From Ophiura sarsii (lineage: Eukaryota; Echinodermata; Ophiuroidea; Amphilepidida; Ophiuridae): 64,000 nucleotides of DNA. Of this stretch, positions 12,730 through 24,050 are shown one piece after another. The position numbers and the translations under genes were made by a program. The DNA is taken from positions 66,188,919-66,252,918 of the forward strand of contig CM069452.1 in the NCBI GenBank assembly GCA_035610835.1. The letters run 5' to 3'. The notes below the pieces were generated by a model, which saw only the letters and a list, made by a program, of their open reading frames with translations, ran no database searches and was not told the origin of the DNA. Numbering within the stretch: the stretch's first letter is position 1; each line of letters begins with the position of its first letter.

Positions 12730-13320
12730 TAAAAACAGGGATGGACCATTCTAAAACAACCCCGGGACTGTCCACCAAGGGACTATTTATAACCCCTACA
12801 CTGTTAGAAAAAGGGTGATTTAGGGGTTCTTGGCTATCCCGTATATGAAACCCTAAGGGTTTAAAGGTTCTTTGGTTTTAAAGGACCAAATAAGGTTCTG
12901 TAGAGAACCTTTAGAGGTTCTAAAGACCCATTTTTGTCTATTTTTTGCCCATTTTGAACCTTAAAATGGTTCTTTTTGGAATCTTTTGGAATCTTTTAAG
13001 GTGCTATTAAGGGTTCCATAGGAATAACAAGGATGGATCATTCTAAAACAACCCCGAGACTGTCCACCCAGAGACTGTTTCTAACCCCTACACTGTTAGA
13101 AAAAGGGTGCTTCAGGGGTTCTTGGCTGTCCTGTATATGGCACCCTAGGGTTTTTTAGGTTCTTTGATTTTAAAGGACCAAAAAAGGTTCTGTAGAGAAC
13201 CTTAAGAGGTTCTAAAGACCCATGTGGCCTATTTTTTGCCCATTTTGAACCTTAAAATGGTTCTTTTTGGAACCTTTTGGAACCTTTTAAGGTGCTATAA
13301 AGGGTTCCATATACGGGACA
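12730..13320. repeat. tandem duplication, unit about 292 bp
   Basis: ATGGACCATTCTAAAACAAC at 12741 recurs at 13033, and the two units remain alignable throughout. Each contains the left end of the nested MITE and part of the surrounding element, so the duplication followed the MITE insertion. Confidence 0.82.
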
Positions 13321-13358
13321 GCCAAGAACCCCTGAAGCACCCTTTTTCTAAGAGTGTT
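13098..13358. mobile_element. nested MITE (ACACTGTTAGAAAAAGGGTG ends)
   Basis: The left end ACACTGTTAGAAAAAGGGTG, then CTTCAGGGGTTCTTGGCTGT, is mirrored on the right by ACAGCCAAGAACCCCTGAAG, then CACCCTTTTTCTAAGAGTGT, a TIR of about 55 bp. The interior is rich in GGTTCT/AGAACC words. A partial copy lies at 12799-13020. Confidence 0.8.
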
Positions 13359-13396
13359 AACCCTAAACCCTAAACATAACCCTAACCCTAACCCTA
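13357..13396. repeat. short telomere-like (CCCTAA)n stretch
   Basis: About five CCCTAA/CCCTAAA units, partly interrupted. It sits between the nested MITE and the outer element's end and may simply be derived from the element's own AACCCTAAG words. Confidence 0.6.
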
Positions 13397-13490
13397 TCCA
13401 CCCAGGGTTGGTCGACTTAGGGTTGGTCTACCCCGGGTGGAAACTCATGTGGGTATTTCCATTGCTGCATTATATATATACGAAGCAAGG

Positions 13491-13816
13491 GAAATTCCCA
13501 CATGACTGTGTACCTGGGGTTATCTAGGTATGAACTACACACTTTGTGGACTTAGAATGTATTTCTAACCCTAACTTTTACAAAAGGGAATAAATCAGTT
13601 GAAAAAGTGGTCCTAGTGGGAATCGAACCATGGACCTTTGCGTTGCAAAGCATGTCTCTCAGCCCCTAGACTAGCGAGGGGTAAACTGGCCAGAAGAAAA
13701 AAATCCCTTTTAAACATTACGGAATAAAGCAAATACACACTAGTATGAATAGAGCTGCGATACACATGATACAGTTTACCCCGGATGACACTTATGTGGG
13801 TATTTCCATTACTGCA
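13491..13816. mobile_element. second copy of the GGAAATACCCAC family, containing a tRNA-like sequence
   Basis: The left end is GGAAATTCCCACATGACTG and the right end ACTTATGTGGGTATTTCC. The minus strand of 13608-13680 has TAGTCTAGGGGCTGAGAG and GGTTCGATTCCCAC, an A/B-box-like pair with a CTTTGC/GCAAAG hairpin between. It may be a SINE head or decayed tRNA. Confidence 0.6.
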
Positions 13817-13929
13817 TATCGCTGCATTTAGCAACACATGCATTTTGCTTCAAGAACATGTGTAGCTATAGATATATTCAATTGAATTGAAGCTAAACCG
13901 CCCTCTACCCACAAGAAGAAAACAATTCG

Positions 13930-13997
13930 TTTAAAGCGATTGAGATTAATTTCATTTATTTCTTTAAAGCGATTGAGATTAATTTCATTTATTTCTT
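13930..13997. repeat. tandem duplication, 33-bp unit, two copies
   Basis: TTTAAAGCGATTGAGATTAA with ATTTCATTTATTTC is perfectly repeated. Confidence 0.9.
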
Positions 13998-16226
13998 TAA
14001 AGCCGAAATTGTGTCAGACTTCTTTCCTAAACGAATAAGCTCACAATTGTTGCAGAAATTTGATTTTTTTTCTTTCTGTCTTGCTTGCTCTTCATTTTCC
14101 CATCTTATTCTGTTATACGAACGTACACAAAGTTTGTGAAATTCGTGGAACACGTACAGGATGCACTTAAACTCATTTATTGAAACGAGGCACATTTTAA
14201 ATCCGTTCAGCTGTAATTGTGTTATTGCCTACAGCGTGTAATACGTGTGCACATTGCACATGCGCAGGCAAAACGATAAAAGCAAATACATGGCCGGACG
14301 ATTTGCGTTACGATATTGTTTTAGGGTTAAAACGCCATTAAGTAAGATATCGTAGTTCTTTTCCTTAAAGCATTTCCTGTTGATAGAAAATGATAGGCCG
14401 CCAACAAAGTTTGACCGAGATTAAGCGTACTCGAAAAAAGAACCCAGATTTTAAAGGTAACCGTTTAAATCTATGAAAAAAATTACACTTGATGCGTTTG
14501 ATGTTTTGAGGATATATTTCATATTCACTCGTTCAATTGTTTCACGTCGAGAACGTGGTTGTTTTGATAGAAAAGTGCTGGGTAATATAACCGGAATAAA
14601 GCGTTAATTGAACTTCAGGGCGAAACAGCCACCAGACGCTTGGGCCCTACAGAAACAGGCCGTTGTTCTAAAATACGCTTAAGGTGGACGATCGTGACAG
14701 CGATACGTCTATTAAGCTAGTATCAAACTGTTGGACAAAGCCTTGAAACATATACATTACACAGTTGCATGTCAACATATAACATCCAAAATTGTGTTCT
14801 TAAGTTGCTTAAAAAGCCTCACTTGTATACAAATGATATACCATAAAACACCTAAGTTAAACTTGTCTCTTGTGATCAAGAAGTCGAAATAAATCGTAAG
14901 AGCAACATTGGATAACGCCACAAGTGAATTCAGAGGTGTACACCCAATGTTTATATTCATTTTTTTTTTTGATAGAAGAAGTCCCCCTTTTTATGTTACA
15001 AGAACTATCAGAGGACTCTACGGTGAATAACCACTAGACGAGAGATATAAGTACAAGAAAAAAACACCATGTTGTTGTGTCAGGTACGAGCAGTCGCGAG
15101 CATGACATCGACACTTCTAACAATTAGTTAAACAATACTTTAAGAATACAATAAAAAACGTCACAAAATCCGCAAGATCTTTTTTATGATATTGGTAGAC
15201 AATTATGACCATAAAAGAACCAATTCAAAGGTAATCATCCACATTTTACATTTAAATTCGATTGTTGATGTTCAAAATTTCTTGCAATGTACCGATATGT
15301 TATTATTATTTAATGATCTAGTATTCAAATATACTATTAACCCAATAATGCATCATCTTCATCATAGATTTTATACTATCATAAACTGGGGCCTAACCAG
15401 TGTAGAATTACTGATATCGGCAATTTACTACATGAAACAGATTGCTTCGAGTCCCTCGTCATAAACAGCTGAATATCATAATATTTTGTTCTGTATCAAC
15501 ATCAATACGAACAATTGCTTGTTTTATGTCAGTATTTAACTTTATTTACCAACGGTCCTTACCCACCCATGATTACTTGATATATCGTCATTCAGACTTC
15601 TATACCTAACAAGGCCCGCCATGTTTGGTAGGCCTAGTCTGAAGATGGATATGACAAACAATCACATAGACCGGTTCACACTTGACCACTCAAGCAATAC
15701 AATAGAAACGATTTGTTTATGCGTCGTCATACCAGTTGTAACTGGAATTCTCTGTTGCCACGGCCTAATATTAAAGCCACGCACGCACCACGTGACAACA
15801 TGCTGGCTATCTTATAGATAGTCTATAGATATCATTCATTCACATCAGTCTGAGCATTCATTTAGATAACATCATAATTTGAAAGCTAAGCAGCATGCAA
15901 CATTATGCCTACACATCAGTAGGCCTATATCCAATATAATGTTGATGCTTTGCCTGCTTTTAAACGACAAATTAGTCATGTCATTGCTCTATCTGTTAAA
16001 TATCTATTTCCTCTACCGCCTCTGAGGAGGATCTCACTCTAACTATCAGAAGATCCGAAACTAGTCAGGCTATTTTATCCGACGTAGCATAAATCCCTAA
16101 CCGCACTGAATCTCACTAAATCTCACTGCCAGAAACTATCTCCAGGCACGTGCTGCTGCATTGCCGCGATGACGTCACCTACCGCGGGCATATGTGGCCA
16201 CGGAGTTTGTGGCCGCATATGACCTA
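13998..16226. other. no gene recognised
   Basis: Several open frames of 60-92 codons occur, but none shows a family motif or composition different from its surroundings. Confidence 0.5.
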
Positions 16227-16293
16227 GGGGGTTAGCTCAGTTGGTAGAGGGACATACTTGGGTGCGGATGGTCCGGCGATCGAATCCCGGGGG
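16227..16293 (+). mobile_element. tRNA-derived SINE head (interrupted)
   Basis: The A-box-like TAGCTCAGTTGGTAGAG lies near 16233-16249 and the B-box-like GATCGAATCCC near 16278-16288, at tRNA-like spacing. The hAT MITE at 16294-16677 interrupts it just after the B box. When the MITE is removed, the sequence continues GGGGGGTGCTGGG, which does not pair with the 5' end as an acceptor stem would. I therefore call it a SINE head rather than a tRNA gene. Confidence 0.65.
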
Positions 16294-16677
16294 CCGGGGC
16301 GGACTGGGACCTGAAAGCGGCCGTGGCAAAATTATTTAGTAAAGCGGCCCTTTTTGACCATGTCAGGCAGAAGTATGTCGTCCCGGTAAGAAAAATCGCA
16401 CGGTCACAACATTTTGCACGGTCACAAATTTTTCCCACGGTCACAAAATTTCGCACAGTCAGAAATGTTCGCACGTTAAAAAAATTTCTCACAGTCAAAA
16501 ATATTTCGCACAATCAGAATTTTTCGCACGGTAACAACATTTTGCACGGTCACAAAATTTCGCACAGTCAAACATTTTCGCACGGCCGCAAAATATGAGT
16601 AACCGGCCCTGAGAGGCACAAAACCAAGCGGCCCATGTGGCGATCGCCAAAACGCCACAGTGGCCAGTCCGCCCCTG
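16294..16677. mobile_element. hAT-type MITE with internal minisatellite
   Basis: The ends are CCGGGGCGGACTGG and, on the right, CCAGTCCGCCCCTG (hAT-like CAGGGGCGGACTGG with one change on the left). They are flanked by a perfect 8-bp duplication CCCGGGGG (16286-16293 and 16678-16685). The interior, about 16390-16590, is a degenerate array of units near 18-21 bp, each built on TTTCGCACGGTCACAA. There is no transposase. Confidence 0.88.
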
Positions 16678-17540
16678 CCCGGGGGGTGCTGGGTGATTTT
16701 TCGGGTCATAAAAATAGCACTTTTCCCCCCTCCCCCAGATACGCACAAAAAACTAGCTTTACTGGTTAGGGTTAATCTATACTTATGTACCATCATGCGC
16801 ACGTGTAATTCTACAGGTTTAATCAAGGCCTACCACTATCTATTTTGATGATGCATGCATTATGATCAACATATCAACCCTTTATTGCATATCCACATAA
16901 TTTTACTCTGATAATGTGCATTATCCACAGTTTATCGGTTTTTCATGCTGTTTGGGCTGTTCACCATTACTCAATAGTCCTAGTGATACTATACAATTGG
17001 ATGGTTTAATGTCCATTTTAAACTTATTTACTAAATTACGTATTAGATTAGATGTATCAGCAAAATACGCCAGTTGAATTCTTACTCTAACAATTTGACT
17101 GGATTCCAAGATTACCTTTGCAATAATAAATTTTAAATTTGGTTAAATTGATATCAAATGGTTTTTTTTTTCAGCTTCTTTAATTCTTTTCCCACTTAAT
17201 AGTAATTATTTGTAGGTGCTACAAACTGATTGATTTCATAATGCAAATAATATATTTAAATAATAGGAAACATGTTTTAATACTTAAATGTATTGCCAAT
17301 TCGTTTTTGCGTTTTTATTCATGACAATTGGGCCTGAAAATTCTGGGAGGTAGTGAGAGTCACAAACACGTAAATGCCAAACGAAACATCTTATTTAAAC
17401 TTAAATGTGGAGAAAATCTTGTATCTACGGAGAAGGTAATTAATAGGGGCCTACATCCATAACAAAATTAAAGCATCCTACTTCCCATATTTCACAATAT
17501 TACGATTTAGTTAGGTCAACTAGTCATCGTTGTTGGTAAG

Positions 17541-17850
17541 GTAAAGGTAAAGGCGGTCGATCCTGTAATACCAGGAGCGGAGTGCCCATCTCCCTTTCAA
17601 AGCGATAGGGCCAGACTCACTCCTTTTTATAATGTTGCTGTGTGGGGCTCGCTACACCTCCTCCACGGCGAGTCTGTAACCTTCCCAACACTGAAGAATG
17701 CCGGACCCATTTAAATACACCTGGGTTAGAGAGGAGTAATTGCGCTAAGTGCCTTACTCAAGAGCACAACATGTTGACCACAGCGGGACTCGAACCCACA
17801 ACCTTTAGATCATGAGATTAGTGCTCTACCCACTGCGCCACACATGTCCC
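17541..17850 (-). mobile_element. tRNA-derived SINE, full-looking copy
   Basis: On the minus strand it has TGGCGCAGTGGGTAGAGC (A box, about 17822-17839) and GGGTTCGAGTCCCGC (B box, about 17783-17797). A central region follows with CTCTTGAGTAAGGCACTT, then AAATGGGTCCGGCATT and GATGGGCACTCCGC towards the 3' end. The last three words recur in the SINE at 30140-30418, so they belong to one family. A short repeated GGTAAA lies at the 3' edge. Confidence 0.8.
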
Positions 17851-19317
17851 TAAACGTTGGTTGGTACTTATCAAATATTTAGACAATATCAATTATCAAT
17901 TATTGTAAAACTGTAGCAGACGACATTATTATGACAGCCGTAAGCAAAGTACAACGAGATAAATAATTGAGCTATGTTACAGCTGAGCAATTTTACACAC
18001 ATTCAAGCTCATGGGGGTTAAAGTTCTATATTTTATTCACCTGGTGTTATCTATGTGACCTATATCTTTAAAAAAAAGATAAAAACAATGATAGCCCAAA
18101 TCTAAATATTAAATGAGGCAAAACGTCCGTATCTATACAGTTTTCCATTTTAGGTTTTACGTTGACAGTGATCACTATACATTGAAAATAGAACAAAAAA
18201 TGATTGATTATTCGACAAATTACAAATGCATTCATCTATATCGAATCCATTAGCGAAATTAGGCTGACCCTTCGAACCGACGTCTACGTCTATCATTGCT
18301 ATTAATGAATTATTCAAATCAATTCGGCATTGCAATTTCAGACTGTAAAAAGTGGTAACATTTCCGCGCGATTTATTTTACTCGCCTTGAAACATTTGAA
18401 ATAAAGTGGGTTTGTACTAAAATGCGCGTTTTCAAAAGTCATTATACGCACCTACGTACACCTATGCCTTCATATAGCAGAAGAAATACATCCACATTTT
18501 TGTTGTTGCTGTAGCAGCATGAAGCACAAAAAGCGCGAAAATATATGCAGCGAAAAAATGTCCATGTTTACCACCGAAGTAAATATAAATTATTGAAATA
18601 AAAATTGACTCATGCGGATGTTAGAATGTCTTAAATGATTAAAATGCTCATCATTTAGCAACTGCTTGTATATTGTGTAAATGATTATATAGCAGAAAAA
18701 TATATAGGCCTACTGGTATATTACAACTAGCACATAGGTTAAAATTAAAATTAAAGAAGCTCTATATATAACAAAAATGTACTCCTTTCTTATAACAATA
18801 TTAACTTAAAATTCCCGAAAACACGAGATGATGAATGATAGATGTTTGTAGCTTCGTAATCTCATTTCCGCATACCCAATGCGTATCCATCTATTTCTTG
18901 TTCGAATACCGTAGTCTTCCTCGCTATCGCTATATATCCAATATTTTAGCTAATGTGTACGGATTTCCACTTCTTATAATCGTCAAGCAACCATTACGCA
19001 GATATGGTGACCTTTTTGTAAGCATTGTTCAAATTTATATAGATATGATCAAAAAAGACTTTCATACTTGATAATATGTTTGGTTATTTTCCATTACTAA
19101 AGTGCACTTATTGTTATCAAACACACGGAATTAATAGATCACTTTCCGGTATTAGCAGCGTACAACACGAATTAATAATGGCAGTAGTTGACAAAGCGAC
19201 AGGCAAACAAAATAGCTTGCATTTTTCCGTTAGCAAAATTGACGCGCATGTGCAACTTAAAGCCTTCTACATTTCGCGCCAAAATGTTCGGTTAGGCCGC
19301 TTGATGTTCATGACTAC
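17851..19317. other. no gene recognised
   Basis: AT-rich, stop-rich sequence. Confidence 0.5.
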
Positions 19318-19637
19318 TTAAAGGGAAGCGGTCATGGTGAGGATTCTAACGAAAATTGAACAGCGCGCGGCGACTATTTGAATCTAAACAAGTTGGAAAT
19401 TGGCGCAGTCTGTAATTGTTCTAACTACGTATGTTTACATGCAAGCGGGATTGTGTGCGACTCTACAACAATCTCTTTACCCAATGTGAACGGCGCGCTC
19501 AATCAACCATCCTTCATTTGATTTAACGCATTTTCTATCGTGTGATATAAGTGATGTATTAGTTATTAGCTAAGGTTTAGCTGGACCAACAATCGCCGTC
19601 AGCGGTTCTTTTCCTCACCATGACCGCTTTCCTTTAA
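19318..19637. mobile_element. 320-bp MITE (TTAAAGGGAAGCGGTCATGG ends)
   Basis: The left TTAAAGGGAAGCGGTCATGG and TGAGGA is mirrored at the right by TCCTCACCATGACCGCTTTC and CTTTAA. The interior is GC-richer than its flanks. Confidence 0.8.
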
Positions 19638-19772
19638 TAAGCCTTCATTTGATTTAACGCATTTTCTATCGTGTGATATAAGTGATGTATTAGTTATTAG
19701 CTAAGGTTTAGCTGGACCAACAATCGCCGTCAGCGGTTCTTTTCCTCACCATGACCGCTTTCCTTTAATAAG
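19511..19772. repeat. tandem duplication, 131-bp unit, two near-identical copies
   Basis: The unit covers the right end of the MITE at 19318-19637 and is repeated once with almost no change, so the right TIR now occurs twice. Confidence 0.9.
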
Positions 19773-20670
19773 CAACTGAGTGATAGGCTTAATTTGTGAT
19801 TATAGATATTATTTTCATTTACGTGTACTAAATACAAATACAATCGCTACCTCTCAAGAGACGTCTTAAAGCTGTGTCTGTAGAGGGTCAATGGCTTTGG
19901 CTTTTATTAGCTGCTTAGGACTTTAATACCGCCAACACCATCCTCATTATCCACATGTCTATGAAATTTGCTAGTCATTAATGGAAAAACAAACCAATTG
20001 TGATCCTATCAATTTCATGGACAAATACTCCAGAACAATTAATCACCGACCGTATCCCTTTACATGTACACGGTTGACTGGGTAATTATAATAATAATGT
20101 ATTTATAGCGTATAGATAGCGCGAGACCGAATCGATACACAGTCTTAGTGTTATTTGCTTGTTTTGATGTCTTGTGATAATATGTAAAAGATCGTGATCC
20201 TATATCATGGATCTACTTATTTATTACCAAAAGGCAATAGAATACCAATAACATAAGACGATAAAGAAGGCACATTATATTAAAACCAATGTTTGCTATC
20301 CCCGCCCCATCCCTCTCTTGTAAGGAGACCGAGATTGGGAAGTTTATACATCTTGATTTACTTCAAATAGAAAATACATTTCGGTCCAAAGTACATCATT
20401 GTAACTCTATATGCATGCTTATTGAGAAACCTAACAACTTCAGTGACCTTGGATGAACTAACAGCAACGAAACAAGTTATTTTGACGCACCCCTATAATA
20501 GTGATCTTAAATATACCAATACTCCATGGTGGATTCCTAGTGGTTTGAGTGAAATTCAAAGTTGCAGTTTATATGACAGATATTTTCACGAATTGGACTG
20601 TTTCTATTCTAAAGTAGCATTCCAATCTATAAAAACACACACTCATAAGTCATAATTTAAATACCATTGT

Positions 20671-20702
20671 CAGTGACGGCACCAGCATTAACATGTTGAT
20701 AA

Positions 20703-20745
<43 letters not shown>

Positions 20746-20830
20746 AGAACAAATGTTGAGAGGGGGCAAAGTGCTCGCGAAGCGCGCAAACATTTTAATG
20801 TACAAATTGCCAGAAATGTGCTTATTTTTT
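20671..20830. mobile_element. poly-G element fragment (CAGTGACGGCACCAGC end, 41 G)
   Basis: CAGTGACGGCACCAGC resembles hAT-type termini. A 41-G tract at 20703-20743 is followed by GGGGGCAAAGTGCTCGCGAA. No right end was identified. Confidence 0.45.
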
Positions 20831-21020
20831 CTGAATTAGATATTTTAGACCAATTTTAAGTAATTTTGACATCAAAACTCAACCTTTTCGACTGTTTGGG
20901 GACCCAAAATAGGGTAGGGCTTGAGCTGACTGGGGAAACTTGGGGCCAATTATAAACCCTATAGATTGGAACAACAATTAGTATGTACGCCAATGAGCAT
21001 GATGGGAATACGTGAAGTAA

Positions 21021-21544
21021 TACACTGAAAAATAAATTGGTGTCACAGCGACGCCTTCTTGGAGTCAACTGTAAATGACACTTACAAAGGCGTTATTTTG
21101 ACTTCAAAATTGGTGTAATCGTCAATGATATGGGTTTGCACATAATTTACGTTGACACCGTTAAGTGTCCGACGGACACCTTTCAGTGATCATTTAGTGA
21201 TTTACACCAAAACTGGTGTCAGATTAATTGAAATAACTCCAAGGGCGTTAATAGTTGGCGGGAAAGCTCACGGTTTTTAGAGGTGTCGAAGCAGCATGAC
21301 ACCAATTGGTGTCATTTTGACACCAATTGGTGTAATTCTGACACCAACGGGTGTAATTCTGACACCAATTGGTGTAATTCTGACACCAAATTGGTGTAAT
21401 TCTGACACCAATTGGTGTAATTCTGACACCAATTTGGGCGTCTATCAACATATCAACGCATGCGTTTTCTCGTCGCCATTTTGTTTGCATGTTACGAGCC
21501 GGTTGTGTTAGTGTCAAAATGACACCAAATTATTTTTCAGTGTA
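21021..21544. mobile_element. TIR element with palindromic GGTGTC minisatellite
   Basis: The ends TACACTGAAAAATAAATTGG, with TGTCA, are mirrored by TGACACCAAATTATTTTTCA, with GTGTA. Inside, about 21296-21440, run about six units of 21-23 bp, each centred on the palindrome ACACCAATTGGTGT. The unit is the innermost part of the terminus. Confidence 0.85.
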
Positions 21545-21617
21545 GTATTGATACTCCATCGCGATCTTAAGCATACCAATGTTTTCATGATGTCGTCCTA
21601 TTGGTTAAAAAAAAAAT

Positions 21618-21934
21618 CGGTATTCTTTTTTCCTTAATACAAACGCGAGAGGGAAGTTAAAACATATGTATGTAAGACTAAGAGTTAATTAAAGTTACCA
21701 CGCTTTTGTCGGGGTTGTATCCATTTACTCTATCACAGCTTTCCCCAGTTAAAGCAAATCGGTATTCTTGTTTCCTTAATACAAACGCGAGAGGGAAGTT
21801 ATAACAACCAACCACATAATGTGTATGTAAGACTAAGAGTTAATTAAAGTTACCACGCTTTTGTCGGGTCGTATCCATATACTCTATCACAGCTTTCCCC
21901 AGTAAAAGCAAATCGGTATATCTTGTTTCCTTAA
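21618..21934. repeat. tandem repeat, unit 142-154 bp, about 2.1 copies
   Basis: CGGTATTCTTTTTTCCTTAA starts at 21618, with equivalents at 21760 and 21914. The second unit has a 12-bp insertion. A 13-G tract (21935-21947) cuts the third. Confidence 0.88.
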
Positions 21935-22689
21935 GGGGGGGGGGGGGTCTATTTTAGTCAGATATTAAAATTCAGTGTTTCGGACAAAAATGAGATATTA
22001 GCACAGTAGAAAACTGCTAAGTCTCTGCTTTGAAATGCATTTTGTTTGAGGTAAATTGGATTTTCGGTTCTGACGTTATGGTCAATTGAGTTTCGGTGTC
22101 TCAAAATATCGGTGGTGTTTTGTATACATTTGTATGTAGAAAACACTCACCCTGCGATTTTAAGCATTTTCAGTTTTAATTATTTTTGATCAAATAATTG
22201 TAACATTTGATCAAATTCATTTATCAAAATATTAAAATAATTAATTGCACATCATAAATCATCAAAGTCAACGTAATTTCTTATGTATTTCTTTATTTTT
22301 CTTACCCGGCTATTTTTAAGCCATTTATCTTTAAAAATCAATACAAATGCTAACATAATTGCTATTTTCACCCAAAATGGCTCAAAATGTGTCTAAATTT
22401 ATGCTCTTCCATTAATTGAATAACTATTTTTATCGAAAATGTCAACTTTTTTTTTCTCGCCAATTTTAATATTTTTCATACGTTTTGCACGATATCTCAA
22501 AACTATAAAACACGCAAACTTGCAATATGGGAACAAACGTAACTCAAAACGAAATCTCGTATCAGGGTGATATTTGGAATGGATATTAAGCTTGAATAGA
22601 GGAATGAACCAATGATGCTGGATTTTCAATTTATCTTTCCAAATTTGCATTATTTAAGCGCTATACAAAGAGAAAAGTACAAATACATC

Positions 22690-23708
22690 AAATACAAAAA
22701 TATATGAGAGACATACAGAGACTGCATATCAAAAATACGGAGGGCCTGCACAATATTAAACAAAAACAACATACTAATCAATTAGACACTATACTTAAAT
22801 GGATGAGTCTTGAGCCATTTCTTAAATTGGCCAAGAAATGACAAGAATATATGATGGTAGACTATTCCAAATATTTGGTGCTATGATCGCAAAAGTTCTG
22901 TCACTGTACAATTTTGTGATTCCTGTAGCCGGGATGCGAAGAAGATTTTGAGCGCAAGAGCATAGAGTTCTCCCGGGAGTTTATTTAGTTAGTAGTTCTG
23001 GGATATTTGCTGGTGCCATGTTGTTTAATGCCTTGAATGTGAGCAGATCTATTTTGTATCGTAAGCATTGCTGAACAGGGAGCCAGTGTTATAGCTCACA
23101 AAGAATCGGCTTCATATGTGGTTACGTTTTGAGCACCGTGACACGAGTCAAGCAGCGGAATTGTGCACACGTTGTAACTTGGCAATTTGATAATCAGGAA
23201 GACCATACAAAAGACTATTAAAGTTGTCAAGTCTTGACGATACCAAGGCGTGGAAAAGTCACTTCGTTGACTCGCGATCAAGATATTTGATGAGCATGCC
23301 GATCTTGTAAATGGCAAATGAAGCCCCGCGAACAAATTTTCGAGACATGACTTTCATATCCAGGGACTTGTCGATAATCACACCAAGATTTTTAACTGCA
23401 CTGGCGATTTCTATATCAGATTCACCGATTGTAATTTTAGGGAAAGTCAGAGTTTTCACAAATTTGGAGCTAACAAATATAACTTTGTCTTAGAGTCATT
23501 CAGCATCAGTTTATTGTGTATCAACCAAGCTTTGACATTGTTCCAGTTTGCGAATTACTGTTGATCTTTCAGAACGATTAAGTACTAAGTAGAGCTGGCA
23601 ATCATCAGTGTTAGTCATATAATTTATACCGTGAGTTTCAATGATGTCACCCAAGGGGGCAGTGTGCATGGTAAAGCGCTGTGGTCCCATGATGACACTT
23701 AATGACAC
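22690..23708 (-). pseudogene. decayed CR1/Jockey-type LINE reverse transcriptase, 3' part
   Basis: Minus-strand pieces in shifting frames match one RT in order. They are APLGDII, then TDDCQLYL (the catalytic YADD box with the Tyr-Ala changed), then NKLMLNDSKTK, LTFPKITIGESDIE, VKNLGVIIDKSLD, FAIYKIG, AKLQRVQNSAARLVTG-like remnants, and finally SDRTFAIIAPNIWNSLPSYI, which corresponds to the family's C-terminal 'F...AP.LWN.LP' motif. Several frameshifts and at least one stop separate the pieces, so the copy is dead. The 5' part (endonuclease, fingers) is missing. The tail downstream contains TTTGTATAGCGCTTA, a type of 3' end often seen in such LINEs. It is clearly older than the LINE at 46.7 kb. 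Confidence 0.8.
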
Positions 23709-23905
23709 ATTATTATATTTATAAACTAATTATTAACTATTTTAGTTTGATTAATCAGTTTAACAAACGGTTTAAGACCAAAGCAGAATCAGAATGTATA
23801 AACAAAGAAGACAATTACATCTGTATTTTACAAACGATTGTGTATATTCGGATTTTCCATCGTGATCTTAAGTGGTCAAACACTACATGCATGAGGTATA
23901 TGTAG

Positions 23906-24050
23906 TACACAGAAAGAAAAAAGTGAGTCATCATCGAAAAATGAGTCATTTTGTCCATGTAGTGACACGCTATGGCTCAAAGTGAGTCATTTTGTCCGTG
24001 TAGTGACTCATTTTACGATGATGACTCACTTTTTTTTCTTTTTCTGTGTA
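23906..24050. mobile_element. 145-bp hairpin MITE with TGAGTCAT words
   Basis: The left TACACAGAAAGAAAAAAGTG and AGTCATCATCG is mirrored by CGATGATGACTCAC and CTTTTTCTGTGTA. GTGAGTCATTTTGTCC is repeated inside. TGAGTCA is also the AP-1 consensus. Confidence 0.8.

Larger units (their letters stand above)
12563..13475. mobile_element. outer TIR element (GGAAATACCCACRTGA family) with nested insertions
   Basis: The left end GCATGGAAATACCCACGTGA, then TTTCCACCCGGGGTAGAC, is mirrored on the right by GTCTACCCCGGGTGGAAAC, then TCATGTGGGTATTTCCATTG. Words such as AACCCTAAGTCGACC lie inside both ends. An AAAAAGGGTG MITE and its tandem duplicate occupy the middle. Confidence 0.78.

Noticed and set aside
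13357..13396. Chromosome end or telomere fusion
   Set aside because: Only about five imperfect CCCTAA units are present, inside a TIR element that itself contains AACCCTAAG words.
13608..13680. tRNA gene on the minus strand
   Set aside because: The B-box-like GGTTCGATTCC is good, but the T stem and anticodon stem do not pair properly, and it lies inside a TIR element.
16227..16293. Functional tRNA gene
   Set aside because: A and B boxes are present, but even with the MITE removed there is no complementary acceptor stem, and the anticodon arm cannot be drawn convincingly.
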